From Haemophilus sp. HMSC068C11 (GTDB lineage: Bacteria; Pseudomonadota; Gammaproteobacteria; Enterobacterales; Pasteurellaceae), in the NCBI RefSeq assembly GCF_001815355.1, contig NZ_KV820373.1, positions 36,278-100,277 of the forward strand: DNA of 64,000 nt. The letters run 5' to 3'. The translations under genes were made by a program, and so were the position numbers. This document shows positions 39,819-50,097 of the stretch, piece after piece. The notes under the pieces were generated by a model. It did not search any database, was not told the DNA's origin, and was given only the letters and a program-made list of their open reading frames with translations. Position 1 is the first letter of the stretch. Every line of letters starts with the position of its first letter.

Positions 39819-40433
39819 CTACGAAAAAAGTGGCGAAAACCAACTATCTAACTTGGCAGCCAAATTATCAATGCCAATTTTATTTTGTGCAGAAAAGGCT
39901 TCGACTTGAATATCACCTTGGAAGGGTAAAATGGCTTCACGTACCATTTTGACCTGTTTGCTACGCGCACTTTGACTAAGTTTATCCGCTTTAGTTAAAA
40001 GCAGCATAACTGGTAAATCAGCAGAAACTGCCCATTCGATCATTTGTTGGTCGAGATCTTTTAATGGATGACGAATATCCATTAAAACAACAAGTCCGCC
40101 TAAACATTCGCGTTTTTGCAAATATTCTCCGAGGGATTTTTGCCATTCAATTTTCATTTTCTCAGGAACGGCAGCATAACCATAGCCAGGTAAGTCTACC
40201 AGTTTACAATTCGGCTCTACTTCAAAAAGGTTGATGAGCTGTGTACGACCAGGTGTTTTGGACGTTCTGGCTAAGCTTTTTTGATTGGTTAACGCATTAA
40301 GTGCGGTTGATTTTCCTGCATTTGAGCGTCCTGCAAAAGCAATTTCAATTCCAGTATCTTCTGGGATGGAACGAATATTTGGGGCGCTCGTAAGAAAATG
40401 CGTTTTATGATAATTCAGTTTAATTTCAGACAT
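39819..40433 (-). CDS. engB: Ribosome biogenesis GTPase EngB (YsxC/YihA)
   Basis: Essential GTPase for 50S assembly and linked to division. 204 aa from the ATG at 40433, preceded by AAAGGAACC; two upstream Mets are less likely. G1 GRSNAGKS at 35-42, G3 DLPGYGY, G4 TKAD. An uptake sequence sits in the P-loop region (40299-40307, encoding STAL right after GK). Confidence 0.96.
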   Translation of the reverse strand: MSEIKLNYHKTHFLTSAPNIRSIPEDTGIEIAFAGRSNAGKSTALNALTNQKSLARTSKTPGRTQLINLFEVEPNCKLVDLPGYGYAAVPEKMKIEWQKSLGEYLQKRECLGGLVVLMDIRHPLKDLDQQMIEWAVSADLPVMLLLTKADKLSQSARSKQVKMVREAILPFQGDIQVEAFSAQNKIGIDNLAAKLDSWFSPLFS

Positions 40434-40546
40434 AATGGTTCCTTTCATCAATTGATCCTAGCATATCACAAATAGAAAAATTGCTGAAATTATGAGAGAA
40501 TGCGCGCTTTGTGTGATTTAAAGCCTCTTTAATTATATTAATAACT

Positions 40547-41416
40547 ATGGAATCTCAAGAGAATCAATATCGCTGGCCAAAAGCGGAAGCCGTTTATCCC
40601 GATAGACCTGGGCGTTCTTATACGCTTAAGCGCCTACGTTATCGTCTTCGTGCTTTTTTACACCGTGGATTAATTGCTCAATTTGAGCAATTTATTAACC
40701 AGCATCCTTTTCTTGTGACGTTATTAAATGAACATGCAGATTATAGCTATCCGTTAGTTTATCGTTTTTTAGATAAACGTTTTAACAGTAAACAGCGTTT
40801 CCAAGCTATCTGCGATAATCTACTTTTTTTACCTAAAAAATTGAGCGCACTTTCAGCACCTATTTATAAAACGTCATTAAGTTTTGGTGAAGTGATTCCT
40901 GATTTTGAAATGATATTGTCGATGACCACACACCAACCAATGGAAGGCTATTGGGTATTGGAGTTATGGCATAAACCACGTAATGAATTAGTGTATTTGC
41001 TTACTTTTGCCAAACTTGACGAGTCATTGCTTATTTCTGTGGTGCAGGGGCCCAATTTTGAGGGTTCTAAAGAGATGGTGAAGCAACTCACAAAAACTTG
41101 TCATGGTTTACGTCCTGCTTATTTGATGGTGGAAACGATGAAAGTATTGACGAAAGCGTTGGGTTTTAAGACGTTATTGGGCATTCCACAAAAATATCAA
41201 AATAAATCGCGTTTTATTCAAAGTTCTCATTATGTTGTAGATTATGATGCGATTTTTGCTGAATCAGGTGGACAGTTGAAAGATTATTGGGAATTGTCTT
41301 TAGAAATAGATAGAAACCTTGATGATGTGCCGAGTAAAAAGCGATCCATGTATCGCAAGCGTTATGCGATGTTAGATGATTTAGCTAAAGTAATCGAAGA
41401 AACGTTAGGATTGTAA
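40547..41416 (+). CDS. DUF535/VirK-YbjX family protein
   Basis: A 289-aa cytoplasmic protein without signal peptide or membrane helix. Motifs ADYSYPLVYRFLDKRF, LSFGEVIPDFEM, VVQGPNFEGSKEMVKQLTK, and LRPAYLMVETM match what I recall for the VirK/YbjX (DUF535) family, linked in enterics to lipid A or antimicrobial-peptide phenotypes. Function here unknown. No strong ribosome binding site precedes the ATG, so the start is less certain. Confidence 0.8.
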   Translation: MESQENQYRWPKAEAVYPDRPGRSYTLKRLRYRLRAFLHRGLIAQFEQFINQHPFLVTLLNEHADYSYPLVYRFLDKRFNSKQRFQAICDNLLFLPKKLSALSAPIYKTSLSFGEVIPDFEMILSMTTHQPMEGYWVLELWHKPRNELVYLLTFAKLDESLLISVVQGPNFEGSKEMVKQLTKTCHGLRPAYLMVETMKVLTKALGFKTLLGIPQKYQNKSRFIQSSHYVVDYDAIFAESGGQLKDYWELSLEIDRNLDDVPSKKRSMYRKRYAMLDDLAKVIEETLGL

Positions 41417-41418
41417 AA

Positions 41419-41455
41419 GTAAAAAGTGCGGTGAATTTTGACCGCACTTTTTGTT
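41419..41455. terminator. DUF535/oppF bidirectional terminator
   Basis: AAAAAGTGCGGT and ACCGCACTTTTT form a perfect 12-bp uptake-sequence stem with an 8-nt loop. Confidence 0.88.
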
Positions 41456-42454
41456 TTATAAGACTTTCAAACAAGCCACAAAATGGCTGTTGTTTTGGCT
41501 GGTGAAAGGTGGTTTTTGTTTCGCACAATTTTCATCAGCTTTCAGGCAGCGAGTTCGGAACACGCAACCAGACGGTGGATTAATTGGCGAAGGCAGCTCA
41601 CCTTCAAGTAATTCGATGGACTTATTGCGTTCCAATTTTGGATCGGGAATTGGAACTGCAGACATTAAGGCTTTGGTATAAGGATGTTTGGTATTGTTAT
41701 ATACCTCCTCATCACTGCCTAATTCCATGGCATTGCCTAAATACATCACTAACACGCGGTCAGAAATGTGTTTTACCACCGCCAAATCATGAGCGATGAA
41801 AATTAAGGAAAGCCCCATTTCTTTTTGCAGGGATTTCAATAAATTCACCACTTGAGCCTGAATTGACACATCCAGAGCAGAAACAGGCTCATCACAAATG
41901 ATCATTTTCGGCTCAATGATTAACGCGCGAGCGATACCGATACGCTGACATTGGCCACCAGAAAACTCATGCGGATAGCGGTTAATCAAGTTGGGTAAAA
42001 GCCCAACTTTCAACATCATAGCTTGCACTTTTTCTTTCACTTCAGCGGTGCTTAAGTGCGGTTGGTAGATCTTTAATGGTTCAGCAATGATTTCACCAAT
42101 ATTCATTCGTGGATTGAGAGAGGCGAGAGGGTCTTGGAAAATCATTTGAATATCTTTACGCGTTTCTTTCCATTGTTTCGCTGATTGTTTTCGCAAATTT
42201 TTGCCAAGCCACAAGATTTCCCCTTCACTCGCTTCGACTAAACCGATAATAGCGCGTGCAAGAGTTGATTTACCGCAACCTGATTCACCCACTACACCGA
42301 GAGTTTCACCTGCGTAAAGTTTAAAAGACACATCCTTCACCGCTTTTAAGGTTTGCGGTTTGGCGAAGAAAAGGGATTTATCATTTTTAATTTTAAAACT
42401 AACGCCTAAGTGATTGACTTCAAGGAGTAATTCTTTGTTATTTGAAACTGTCAT
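41456..42454 (-). CDS. oppF: Oligopeptide ABC transporter ATPase OppF
   Basis: Second ATPase of the oligopeptide importer, 332 aa from an ATG at 42454 that overlaps the oppD stop (ATGA), a classic coupled start; a Met 30 bp upstream is rejected. Walker A GESGCGKST, signature FSGGQCQRIGIARAL, Walker B MIICDEPVSALD, and the C-terminal Opp/Dpp four-Cys region (GCVFRTRCLKADENC) which can bind a 4Fe-4S cluster in Dpp relatives. Confidence 0.95.
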   Translation of the reverse strand: MTVSNNKELLLEVNHLGVSFKIKNDKSLFFAKPQTLKAVKDVSFKLYAGETLGVVGESGCGKSTLARAIIGLVEASEGEILWLGKNLRKQSAKQWKETRKDIQMIFQDPLASLNPRMNIGEIIAEPLKIYQPHLSTAEVKEKVQAMMLKVGLLPNLINRYPHEFSGGQCQRIGIARALIIEPKMIICDEPVSALDVSIQAQVVNLLKSLQKEMGLSLIFIAHDLAVVKHISDRVLVMYLGNAMELGSDEEVYNNTKHPYTKALMSAVPIPDPKLERNKSIELLEGELPSPINPPSGCVFRTRCLKADENCAKQKPPFTSQNNSHFVACLKVL

Positions 42455-43422
42455 AGGGTAAATTTCTCCACGGGTAACCAACAATTGCGTAATTGACCTT
42501 CATTAAATGCGGCCAGTTTTGGCGCAGTTTGGCATTGTTCTGTTGCAAATTGGCAACGGGGCGAGAATGGGCAACCTTTTGGCAAATGTAATAGATTCGG
42601 CGGATTGCCTGGAATGGTGACCAAGTGTTCTTCATTGCCATCTAAGCGAGGAATCGCATCCATTAAGCCAATAGAATAAGGATGAGTTGGATGATAGAAA
42701 ATTTGCTCTGCTGTGCCGTATTCCATGGTTCGTCCGGCATACATCACCATCACTTGATCGCAAATACCCGCCACGACACCAAGATCATGGGTAATCATAA
42801 TAATCGCGGTATTAAACTCACGTTTTAACTCATTTAACAAAGTCATGATTTGCGCTTGAACAGTCACATCCAAAGCGGTTGTTGGTTCATCGGCAATAAG
42901 TAGTTTTGGACGGCATAATAAAGCCATCGCAATCATCACCCGTTGACGCATACCACCTGAAAACTCGTGTGGATACATGCCCATGCGTTTTTTAGCTTCT
43001 GGCATTTTTACCGCATCCAGCATTTTCACGGATTCAGCAAAGGCGGTTTGTTTATCATAGCCTTTGTGCAACTGCAGGACTTCCATGAGCTGTTCACCGA
43101 TTTTCATGTAAGGGTTGAGAGACGTCATCGGATCTTGGAAAATCATGGAAATTTGCTCGGCACGGATTTTATTCAATTCAGCCTTCGGTAAATTAACCAA
43201 TTCTTTACCTTCAAAGATGGCGGAACCTTCCACTGTACCATTGGCCGCCAATAAGCCCATTAAAGCAAAGGCAGTTTGTGATTTGCCTGAACCACTTTCA
43301 CCCACGATGCCTAGCGTGCTTCCCGCATTAAGCGTGAAGTTTAAATCATTCACTGCAGTGACGGTACCATCGGGTGTTTTGAAGCGAACGTAGAGATTTT
43401 TTACATCTAATAAAGGATTCAT
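42451..43422 (-). CDS. oppD: Oligopeptide ABC transporter ATPase OppD
   Basis: ATPase of 323 aa. Walker A GESGSGKSQ, signature FSGGMRQRVMIAMAL, Walker B LLIADEPTTALD, C-terminal GCPFSPRCQFATEQC. 9 bp downstream of oppC and overlapping oppF, so one polycistronic unit. Confidence 0.95.
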   Translation of the reverse strand: MNPLLDVKNLYVRFKTPDGTVTAVNDLNFTLNAGSTLGIVGESGSGKSQTAFALMGLLAANGTVEGSAIFEGKELVNLPKAELNKIRAEQISMIFQDPMTSLNPYMKIGEQLMEVLQLHKGYDKQTAFAESVKMLDAVKMPEAKKRMGMYPHEFSGGMRQRVMIAMALLCRPKLLIADEPTTALDVTVQAQIMTLLNELKREFNTAIIMITHDLGVVAGICDQVMVMYAGRTMEYGTAEQIFYHPTHPYSIGLMDAIPRLDGNEEHLVTIPGNPPNLLHLPKGCPFSPRCQFATEQCQTAPKLAAFNEGQLRNCWLPVEKFTL

Positions 43423-43431
43423 GATTCGCTC

Positions 43432-44367
43432 CTATCTATCTTTTGGATCGAGCGCATCACGCAACCCGTCACCGATAAAGTTAAAACAAAACAGTGTGAG
43501 ACAAAGGAAAAATGCCGGGAAAATTAATAGCCAAGGCGAGACTTCCATTTGTGCTGCTCCATCACTTAATAGTGCACCCCAGCTACTCATCGGCTCTTGT
43601 GTTCCTAAGCCTAAGAAACTTAAGAATGATTCGAAAAGAATAAGTCCAGGTACTTCAAGTGAGGCATATACTGCTACTAAGCCCAATACATTTGGAATAA
43701 TATGTTTGAAAATGATTTGGCGACGTGACACGCCACAAACGATGGCGGCTTCGACGAATTCTTTATTTTTCAAACTAAGGGTTTGACCACGTACGATACG
43801 TGCAAGACCAAGCCAAGCAATGGCACCAATTGCGATAAAAATTAAGAAAATGTTTTGGCCAAAAAGGGTCACTAATAAAATGACGAAGAACATAAATGGA
43901 AATGAGCTAAGAATTTCCAAAAAGCGCATCATCAACATATCCGTTTTACCACCTACATAGCCGGAAATCGCACCATAAATTGTGCCGATAGTGACGGAAA
44001 TGAAAGCACCCGCGATACCGACCAATAATGAAATCCGTCCACCGATAGCGGTACGCACCAGTAAGTCTCGACCAGAAGCATCCGTACCGAAGAAGTGATA
44101 GCCTTCCATTGTTGGTGGAGAGCTCATCATATTCCAATCGGTATCTTCATAGGTAAAGGGGAAGAACCAAGGTGCTACGGTAATAAATACAATAATAAAC
44201 GCTAAAATAATCAGACTGGCAACGGCCGCTTTGTTGCGGAAAAAACGGCGTTTCGCATCTTGCCAGAGACTGCGGCCTTCCAGTTGCATTTCTTCAATAC
44301 GGTCAGCTACTTGTTCCACAAAATCCGCATTTTTCTGATTAATCGGCTGAGTACGATAATCTGTCAT
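43432..44367 (-). CDS. oppC: Oligopeptide ABC transporter permease OppC
   Basis: Inner-membrane permease of 311 aa with an N-terminal cytoplasmic tail, six hydrophobic segments and the ATPase-contacting loop (EAAIVCGVSRRQIIFKHIIP). Starts 9 bp after oppB. The segment ASGRDLLVRTAIGGRISLLVG is typical of OppC/DppC. Confidence 0.95.
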   Translation of the reverse strand: MTDYRTQPINQKNADFVEQVADRIEEMQLEGRSLWQDAKRRFFRNKAAVASLIILAFIIVFITVAPWFFPFTYEDTDWNMMSSPPTMEGYHFFGTDASGRDLLVRTAIGGRISLLVGIAGAFISVTIGTIYGAISGYVGGKTDMLMMRFLEILSSFPFMFFVILLVTLFGQNIFLIFIAIGAIAWLGLARIVRGQTLSLKNKEFVEAAIVCGVSRRQIIFKHIIPNVLGLVAVYASLEVPGLILFESFLSFLGLGTQEPMSSWGALLSDGAAQMEVSPWLLIFPAFFLCLTLFCFNFIGDGLRDALDPKDR

Positions 44368-44376
44368 AATTTATCC

Positions 44377-45297
44377 TTAATAACGAATTTTTGGATCGAT
44401 GATGGCGTATAAAATATCCACAATCGCATTAAATAAAATGGTTAATGTGCCCACTAAAATAGTAAGACTTAAAACTAAAGAATAATCGCGGTTTAATGCA
44501 CCGTTTACAAATAATAAGCCCATGCCAGGCAAACCAAATACACTTTCGATAACCATTGAGCCAGTAATAATCCCTACGAAAGCCGGGCCTAAATAGGTAA
44601 TCACGGGTAAAAGAGCAGGACGTAAAGCATGTTTTAAAATGATTCTTGAGGTTGAAAGTCCTTTTGCTTTAGCGGTACGAATAAAGTTGGAATGCAGTAC
44701 TTCAATCATGGATCCGCGCATGATACGTGCAATCCCTGCAACATAAGCGATAGTTAATGAGGCAACGGGTAAAATAATGTACATTGCTGAACCGCCATTC
44801 CAACCGCCAGCAGGTAACCAACCTAAATAAATGGCGAAAATCAGCACTAAGACTGGTGCGAAGACGAAGCTTGGCATAATGACGCCAAGCATTGAGAAAC
44901 TCATCAAAATATAATCCCAACGGCTATTTTGATTGAGCGCGGCAAGCGTACCCGCTGTGACACCTAATACCACTGCAAAGGCGAAAGCGACCATCCCTAA
45001 TTTTAAGGAAACAGGGAAGGCTGATGCGATTAAATCATTGACCGATTGATCTTTATATTTAAAAGAGGGACCAAAATCGCCTTTGGAAAGATTTTCCAAA
45101 TAAAGAAAGTATTGTTTATGTAATGGTTCATTTAAATGATACTTCGCTTCGATATTTGCCATGACTTCTGGTGGATAAGCACGTTCTGATGTGAACGGGC
45201 TACCAGGGGCGAGACGCATCAGAAAGAAGGAAAAAGTAATCAAAATAAACAGCGTTGGTAAGGCTTCCAACAGCCGTTTAAAAATAAATTTGAGCAT
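44377..45297 (-). CDS. oppB: Oligopeptide ABC transporter permease OppB
   Basis: Inner-membrane permease of 306 aa from MLKFIFKRLLEALPTLF at 45297; an ATG five codons earlier is less likely. Contains RLAPGSPF and the EAA loop TAKAKGLSTSRIILKHALRP. The uptake-sequence hairpin between oppA and oppB could lower expression of this and downstream genes relative to oppA. Confidence 0.95.
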   Translation of the reverse strand: MLKFIFKRLLEALPTLFILITFSFFLMRLAPGSPFTSERAYPPEVMANIEAKYHLNEPLHKQYFLYLENLSKGDFGPSFKYKDQSVNDLIASAFPVSLKLGMVAFAFAVVLGVTAGTLAALNQNSRWDYILMSFSMLGVIMPSFVFAPVLVLIFAIYLGWLPAGGWNGGSAMYIILPVASLTIAYVAGIARIMRGSMIEVLHSNFIRTAKAKGLSTSRIILKHALRPALLPVITYLGPAFVGIITGSMVIESVFGLPGMGLLFVNGALNRDYSLVLSLTILVGTLTILFNAIVDILYAIIDPKIRY

Positions 45298-45319
45298 AAT
45301 AACTCCAACCAAAATGGGC

Positions 45320-45363
45320 GAAAAGTGCGGTCAAAAAACACGATAATTTTTAACCGCACTTAA
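45320..45363 (-). terminator. oppA-oppB intercistronic hairpin
   Basis: AAAAGTGCGGT (45321-45331) and ACCGCACTT (45353-45361) form an uptake-sequence hairpin in the gap after oppA. It probably acts as a partial terminator or mRNA stabiliser, giving excess binding protein. Confidence 0.65.
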
Positions 45364-45377
45364 ATACGAGCAACGAA

Positions 45378-47003
45378 TTAATGTTTAATAATATAAAGGT
45401 TGCGTAAGTAAATGTGATCTTGTGGATCTTTGCCTGAATAGCCTTTTACATAAGGTTTCACTAAGCGTGGATTCACATAGTTAAAGATTGGCACGATACC
45501 GAAATCTTTTGCAAGAATTTCTTCGGCTTTCGCGTAGGCTTTTGCACGACCTTCCGCATCCGTTGCGACATAAGATTCAGCAATGGCTTTATCATATTCT
45601 GGGTTCGCATATTTTGCGGTGTTGTTACTCGAATTAGATAAGAAATAGTTGCCGAATGTTGTGGCTTGGTTGTAATCCGCATTCCATCCTGCACGTGCTG
45701 CATCGTAACGGCCTGCACGACGGCTATCAATGTAGGTTTTCCACTCTTGGTTTTCTAATTTCACATCAATTAAACCTTTGGTGTTGGCTTTCCACATAGA
45801 TGCTGCGGCAATGGCCACCTTTTTGTGGTTTTCATTGGTGTTGTAAAGAATGCTGAATTTCAACGGATTTGCTTTGCTGTAGCCAGCTTCTTCTAAGAGT
45901 TTAATGGCTTCTTCATTACGCTGCGCCATTGGTTCTTTTGAATAAGCAGGTTGTTGAATGAGCTGACCTTCTTCGATGTAAGTCGGCGTAAATACATAGG
46001 TTGGTGTTTGACCTTGACCTAAAACTTTATCGGTGATCACATTACGGTCAAGGGATAAGTTCAAGGCTTTACGAACATTCACGTTATCAAAAGGCGCTTT
46101 CTTATTGTTTAACTCGTAAGAATAGGTCGCAAGCGTACGTGTCGTGAATACTTCACCAGGCAATTCTTTTTGTAATTTCGCAAATTGTTCTGGTGGTAAG
46201 GCGTAGCTTGTCATATCTAAATCACCTGCTCGATAACGCGCTACATCAGTACTTGGGTTTTCAATCGCAAGGAATGTTGCACTGTTAATGACAGTCTCTT
46301 TATCGTTCCAATAGAGTGGGTTACGTTCAAATTCGATTTTTTCATTAATAATGTGGTTAGCCAGTTTATAGGCACCATTACCCACGTAGTTTTCTTTTTT
46401 CACCCATGCGTCACCCAATTTTTCGACCACTTTTTGTGGTAATGGCAATAAGGATTGGTGAGTTGTTAAACTGACTGCATAAGGCACAGGATTGGTTGCA
46501 TGAACCACAAAGGTGTAATCATCTTTTGCTTCAACACCTAATTCAGCCGGTTTTTTCTTACCGTCAATGATGTCTTGTGCATTTTCTACTTGTAAATAAC
46601 TTAAGTAACTTGCATAAGGCGCTGCAGTTGCAGGATCCACTAAACGACGCCAAGCAAACACGAAATCGTGCGCGGTAACAGGATCACCATTTGACCATTT
46701 GGCATCTTTACGTAAATGGAATGTCCACGTTTTGAAGTCCGGCGTGTTTTCCCAGCTTTCAGCTACACCCGGTTGAAGTTTACCTTCAGAGTCTGAGGTG
46801 ACGAGACCTTCAAGTAATTGATAAGCAACGTTAGATTCAGGTACACCTTCAGTTTTTTGTGGGTCAAAACTTTGTGGTTCAGCCCCGTTATTGATCACGA
46901 TATGTTGTTTTTCATCTAATTGCGTTCCCTCAGGTACTATAACGGCTTGAGCAGAATAGGAAAGAGTAAGAGCAATTGCAGAGAAAAGTAGTTTGTGTTG
47001 CAT
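45378..47003 (-). CDS. oppA: Oligopeptide-binding protein OppA
   Basis: Periplasmic family 5 solute-binding protein, 541 aa, with a Sec signal peptide cleaved near AQA-VI (about residue 20). Captures peptides and hands them to OppBCDF. The family signature around GDPVTAHDFVFAWRRLVDPATAAPYA and the GNGAYKL segment are intact. GGAGGCTC precedes the ATG. First gene of the opp operon. In H. influenzae, OppA-type proteins can have other ligands, so the ligand is not certain. Confidence 0.94.
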   Translation of the reverse strand: MQHKLLFSAIALTLSYSAQAVIVPEGTQLDEKQHIVINNGAEPQSFDPQKTEGVPESNVAYQLLEGLVTSDSEGKLQPGVAESWENTPDFKTWTFHLRKDAKWSNGDPVTAHDFVFAWRRLVDPATAAPYASYLSYLQVENAQDIIDGKKKPAELGVEAKDDYTFVVHATNPVPYAVSLTTHQSLLPLPQKVVEKLGDAWVKKENYVGNGAYKLANHIINEKIEFERNPLYWNDKETVINSATFLAIENPSTDVARYRAGDLDMTSYALPPEQFAKLQKELPGEVFTTRTLATYSYELNNKKAPFDNVNVRKALNLSLDRNVITDKVLGQGQTPTYVFTPTYIEEGQLIQQPAYSKEPMAQRNEEAIKLLEEAGYSKANPLKFSILYNTNENHKKVAIAAASMWKANTKGLIDVKLENQEWKTYIDSRRAGRYDAARAGWNADYNQATTFGNYFLSNSSNNTAKYANPEYDKAIAESYVATDAEGRAKAYAKAEEILAKDFGIVPIFNYVNPRLVKPYVKGYSGKDPQDHIYLRNLYIIKH

Positions 47004-47295
47004 TTGAGCCTCCTTGTCATTAGGCGATATTTTTATAAAGAGTCCTTCTCTTATTAGCTCAAAAATTCATGTTTGTAAAGATTTGTAAGGTAATTATTTA
47101 AAGAAAAATAACGTTTTGTGATTTGTATCTAATAAATCGCGAAAAAATTGCTAAAAGTGATGGTATGAGAGGATAAATTTAGAATGCATTGGTTTTCCCT
47201 ATCGTAAATATTTTCCTGGACGAATTACCTTTTTAAAGCTAATTATGCTATCGTAAGACAGTCGAATTCAAACAAATCCATTCAAGGAGAATATA
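47004..47295. promoter_or_regulatory. Divergent oppA/talB control region
   Basis: A 292-bp AT-rich spacer containing both promoters. TGTGATTTGTATCTAA (about 47117) has one good CRP half but a poor second half. TCAAGGAGAATATA is the talB ribosome binding site. Nothing else recognised. Confidence 0.4.
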
Positions 47296-48249
47296 ATGAC
47301 AACTCAGTTAGATTCACTTCGTAGTATGACCGTCGTCGTGGCTGATACGGGCGATATTGATGCTATTAAAAAATACCAACCGCAAGATGCAACAACAAAC
47401 CCATCTTTAATTTTAAGTGCTTCAGCATTACCACAATATGCACCATTAATTGATGAAGCGATTGCTTATGCCAAAGCGCAAAGTGCAGATAAAGCGCAAC
47501 AATTAATTGATGCTGAAGATAAATTAGCGGTAAACATCGGTTTAGAAATTTTAAAAATTGTTCCAGGACGTATTTCAACAGAAGTAGATGCTCGCCTTTC
47601 TTACGATACTCAAGCAACCGTTGAAAAAGCACGTAAACTTATCGCACTTTATAATGCGGCAGGCATTTCAAATGATCGTATATTGATCAAAATTGCGTCA
47701 ACATGGCAAGGTATTCGTGCAGCAGAAATTCTTGAAAAAGAAGGTATTAACTGTAACTTAACCTTATTATTCTCCGAAGCCCAAGCACGTGCGTGTGCTG
47801 AAGCTGGTGTTTACTTAATTTCGCCATTCGTCGGTCGTATCTTAGACTGGTACAAAGCAAATACTGATAAAAAAGAATATGCACCAGCAGAAGACCCAGG
47901 TGTCATTTCTGTAACCAAAATTTATAACTATTACAAAGAATACGGTTATAAAACCGTGGTAATGGGTGCAAGTTTCCGTAATGTCGGTGAAATTATTGAA
48001 TTAGCAGGTTGTGATCGTTTAACTATCGCTCCCGCTTTACTTAAAGAATTACAAGAAAATTCAACCGCACTTGTACGTAAACTAGATTACAAAGGTGAAG
48101 TAAAAGCGAAACATCAACCATTAACTGAAGCAGAATTCTACTGGCAACATAACAGCGATGCGATGGCTGTTGAGAAATTAGCAGAGGGGATTCGCAAATT
48201 TGCAGTTGACCAAGAGAAATTAGAAGCAATGCTTTCAGCAAAACTTTAA
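47296..48249 (+). CDS. talB: Transaldolase
   Basis: Pentose phosphate enzyme moving a dihydroxyacetone unit from sedoheptulose 7-phosphate to glyceraldehyde 3-phosphate. 317 aa; Schiff-base Lys132 in [10 protein letters not shown], Asp17, and TTNPSLIL at 33-40 match E. coli TalB. An uptake sequence near residue 257 encodes STAL. Terminated by the hairpin at 48264-48293. Confidence 0.97.
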   Translation: MTTQLDSLRSMTVVVADTGDIDAIKKYQPQDATTNPSLILSASALPQYAPLIDEAIAYAKAQSADKAQQLIDAEDKLAVNIGLEILKIVPGRISTEVDARLSYDTQATVEKARKLIALYNAAGISNDRILIKIASTWQGIRAAEILEKEGINCNLTLLFSEAQARACAEAGVYLISPFVGRILDWYKANTDKKEYAPAEDPGVISVTKIYNYYKEYGYKTVVMGASFRNVGEIIELAGCDRLTIAPALLKELQENSTALVRKLDYKGEVKAKHQPLTEAEFYWQHNSDAMAVEKLAEGIRKFAVDQEKLEAMLSAKL

Positions 48250-48263
48250 TTTAAAAAAACATG

Positions 48264-48293
48264 AAAGTGCGGTTAGAAATAACCGCATTTTTT
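48264..48293 (+). terminator. talB terminator
   Basis: AAAGTGCGGTT and AACCGCATTTTTT form a stem with a 6-nt loop; the second arm is a diverged uptake sequence that improves the T run. Confidence 0.8.
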
Positions 48294-48392
48294 ATTCTTA
48301 CCATAAAATGTTCTAACTCTTAATAATTAGTTCTTGACTAACTCACCAAAGTCATTGAGAATTCAAGACAAGTTTTGCTAAAGCAAAATGGG

Positions 48393-48431
48393 AACCGCGA
48401 CTTTTGATACAAAGTGCGGTCATTTTTTCTT
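48393..48431 (+). terminator. Degenerate uptake-sequence hairpin before the YagU-like gene
   Basis: ACCGCGACTTT and AAAGTGCGGT pair with one bulge and are followed by a T-rich run, 17 bp before the next gene's ATG. Immediately upstream is another small hairpin, TTTTGC-TAAA-GCAAAA (48373-48388). They could attenuate transcription. Confidence 0.4.
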
Positions 48432-48447
48432 TTTTCGGAGCAAATAT

Positions 48448-49071
48448 ATGTCAGGTATTTTTGAACAAACTCCTGCTAATCGTCGTCGTTATGGCGTAGC
48501 GATTTTTGTTGGTATTATTGCAGGTTTAATTTCTGCATTCGTAAAATGGGGTGCTGAGCATCCATTCCCACCGCGTAGTCCAATCGATTTCTTCGCAGCA
48601 GCATGTAAAGTAGACATCACAGGTTTAAGTCAAGATCAAATTCTTCAAGTCTGTTCACGTGCGTTTTTAAACCCACCACACGTATTCTTACGTGATTATT
48701 TAGGTATTGACCCAACTCAAGCAGCATTCACTTTTGCAGATCATGGTTTTGACTGGATTGGCGTGACTCACATTACTTTCTCATTAGTATTTGCTATTGC
48801 TTACTGTTTAGTGGCAGAACGTTTCCCTAAAATCAAATTCTGGCAAGGTATTGGTGCAGGTTTAATCGCAGATATTTGTGTTCACTACATCACTTTTCCA
48901 GCATTAGGTTTAACACCACCTGTTGCAGAATGGCCGTTATATGAACATATTTCTGAATTAGTGGGACACATTTTCTGGTTCTGGACAATTGAGATTATTC
49001 GTCGTGATTTACGTAACCGTATTACTCGCGAGCCAGATGCAGAAATTCCATTAAAAAATGCAACTGAATAA
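48448..49071 (+). CDS. YagU-family (DUF1440) inner-membrane protein
   Basis: A 207-aa protein with about four hydrophobic segments, beginning [16 protein letters not shown] with CGGAG upstream. [24 protein letters not shown] and [17 protein letters not shown] match the layout I recall for E. coli YagU, linked to acid resistance. Function here unknown. A 20-codon longer reading begins inside the preceding hairpin and is rejected. Confidence 0.8.
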   Translation: MSGIFEQTPANRRRYGVAIFVGIIAGLISAFVKWGAEHPFPPRSPIDFFAAACKVDITGLSQDQILQVCSRAFLNPPHVFLRDYLGIDPTQAAFTFADHGFDWIGVTHITFSLVFAIAYCLVAERFPKIKFWQGIGAGLIADICVHYITFPALGLTPPVAEWPLYEHISELVGHIFWFWTIEIIRRDLRNRITREPDAEIPLKNATE

Positions 49072-49089
49072 TTAATCTATATTGCAAAG

Positions 49090-49116
49090 AATGCCACCGA
49101 AAGGTGGCATTTTTGT
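49090..49116 (+). terminator. YagU-like gene terminator
   Basis: AATGCCACC and GGTGGCATT form a 9-bp stem capped by a GAAA tetraloop and followed by TTTTG. Confidence 0.88.
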
Positions 49117-49270
49117 TTATGTCGGGAACAAAAGTCATTTTTGGAAAACTAAAAAGCACTATGATTAAAAATAGCTAACAGAAAAGTTATCTCTAGGTTT
49201 TAATAAATTTTTTGTAGTTATCTTTCAAGTTGGTTAGAATAAAGACAATTTTTTGTAATAGGAAAGTGGA

Positions 49271-50017
49271 ATGAAAAAAGCACCTTTACTTGCGGTAGGC
49301 TTAATGGCAACGGCTGTTTTAACAGGTTGTGCAACTAAAGCTGATGGTGAACGCAATGATAAATTAGAAGGTTTTAACCGTACGATGTTTGATTTTAACT
49401 ATAAAGTCATGGATCGTTATGTGTTGGAACCTGCAGCAAAAGGCTGGCGTGATTACGTGCCGACACCGGTCACAAAAGGTTTATCCAATGTAGCAAACAA
49501 CTTGGATGAGCCAGTGAGCTTTGTAAACCGTTTATTAGAAGGTGAGCCGAAAAAAGCCTTTGTTCACTTCAACCGTTTTTGGATTAACTCAACCTTTGGT
49601 ATTGGTGGCTTATTTGACTTTGCAAGTGCAAGTAAAGAATTACAGGTTTATGATCAACGTAGCTTTGGTGAAACATTGGGCACCTACGGTGTAGATGCGG
49701 GAGCCTATATTGTATTGCCTATCTATAATGCGACGACACCTCGTCAATTAACGGGGGCAGTAGTTGATGCAGCTTATACCTATCCGTTCTGGAATTGGGT
49801 AGGTGGCCCGTGGTCACTTGTGAAATACGGTGTGCAAGCGGTAGATAAACGCTCGAAAACATTGTACCAAACCGAGTTGCTAAATCAAGCACAAGATCCT
49901 TATGTCACCTTCCGCGAAGCTTATTATCAGAATTTAGAATTTAAAGTAAATGATGGTAAAGTGAAAGAAGGTTCACAGAAAGAGCTCTCTGATGATGTAT
50001 TAAAAGAGATTGATTAA
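49271..50017 (+). CDS. mlaA: Outer-membrane lipid asymmetry lipoprotein MlaA (VacJ)
   Basis: Removes phospholipids from the outer leaflet of the outer membrane together with the MlaFEDB system. 248 aa; lipobox LTGC places the acylated Cys at 20. GFNRTMFDFNYKVMDRY and the VPTPVTKGLSNVANNLDEP segment are hallmarks. As I recall, in H. influenzae VacJ contributes to serum resistance. Upstream of ridA, an adjacency I recall from H. influenzae. Confidence 0.95.
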   Translation: MKKAPLLAVGLMATAVLTGCATKADGERNDKLEGFNRTMFDFNYKVMDRYVLEPAAKGWRDYVPTPVTKGLSNVANNLDEPVSFVNRLLEGEPKKAFVHFNRFWINSTFGIGGLFDFASASKELQVYDQRSFGETLGTYGVDAGAYIVLPIYNATTPRQLTGAVVDAAYTYPFWNWVGGPWSLVKYGVQAVDKRSKTLYQTELLNQAQDPYVTFREAYYQNLEFKVNDGKVKEGSQKELSDDVLKEID

Positions 50018-50097
50018 GAATACTCATATAAGTGATTAAGACGCTTATATGTTAGGATAGTAAGCGTGTTTATACGTCAAGATTAAAGGAGAATATC

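Noticed and set aside
47117..47132. CRP site between oppA and talB
   Set aside because: Only the first half (TGTGA) matches; the second half TCTAA is poor.
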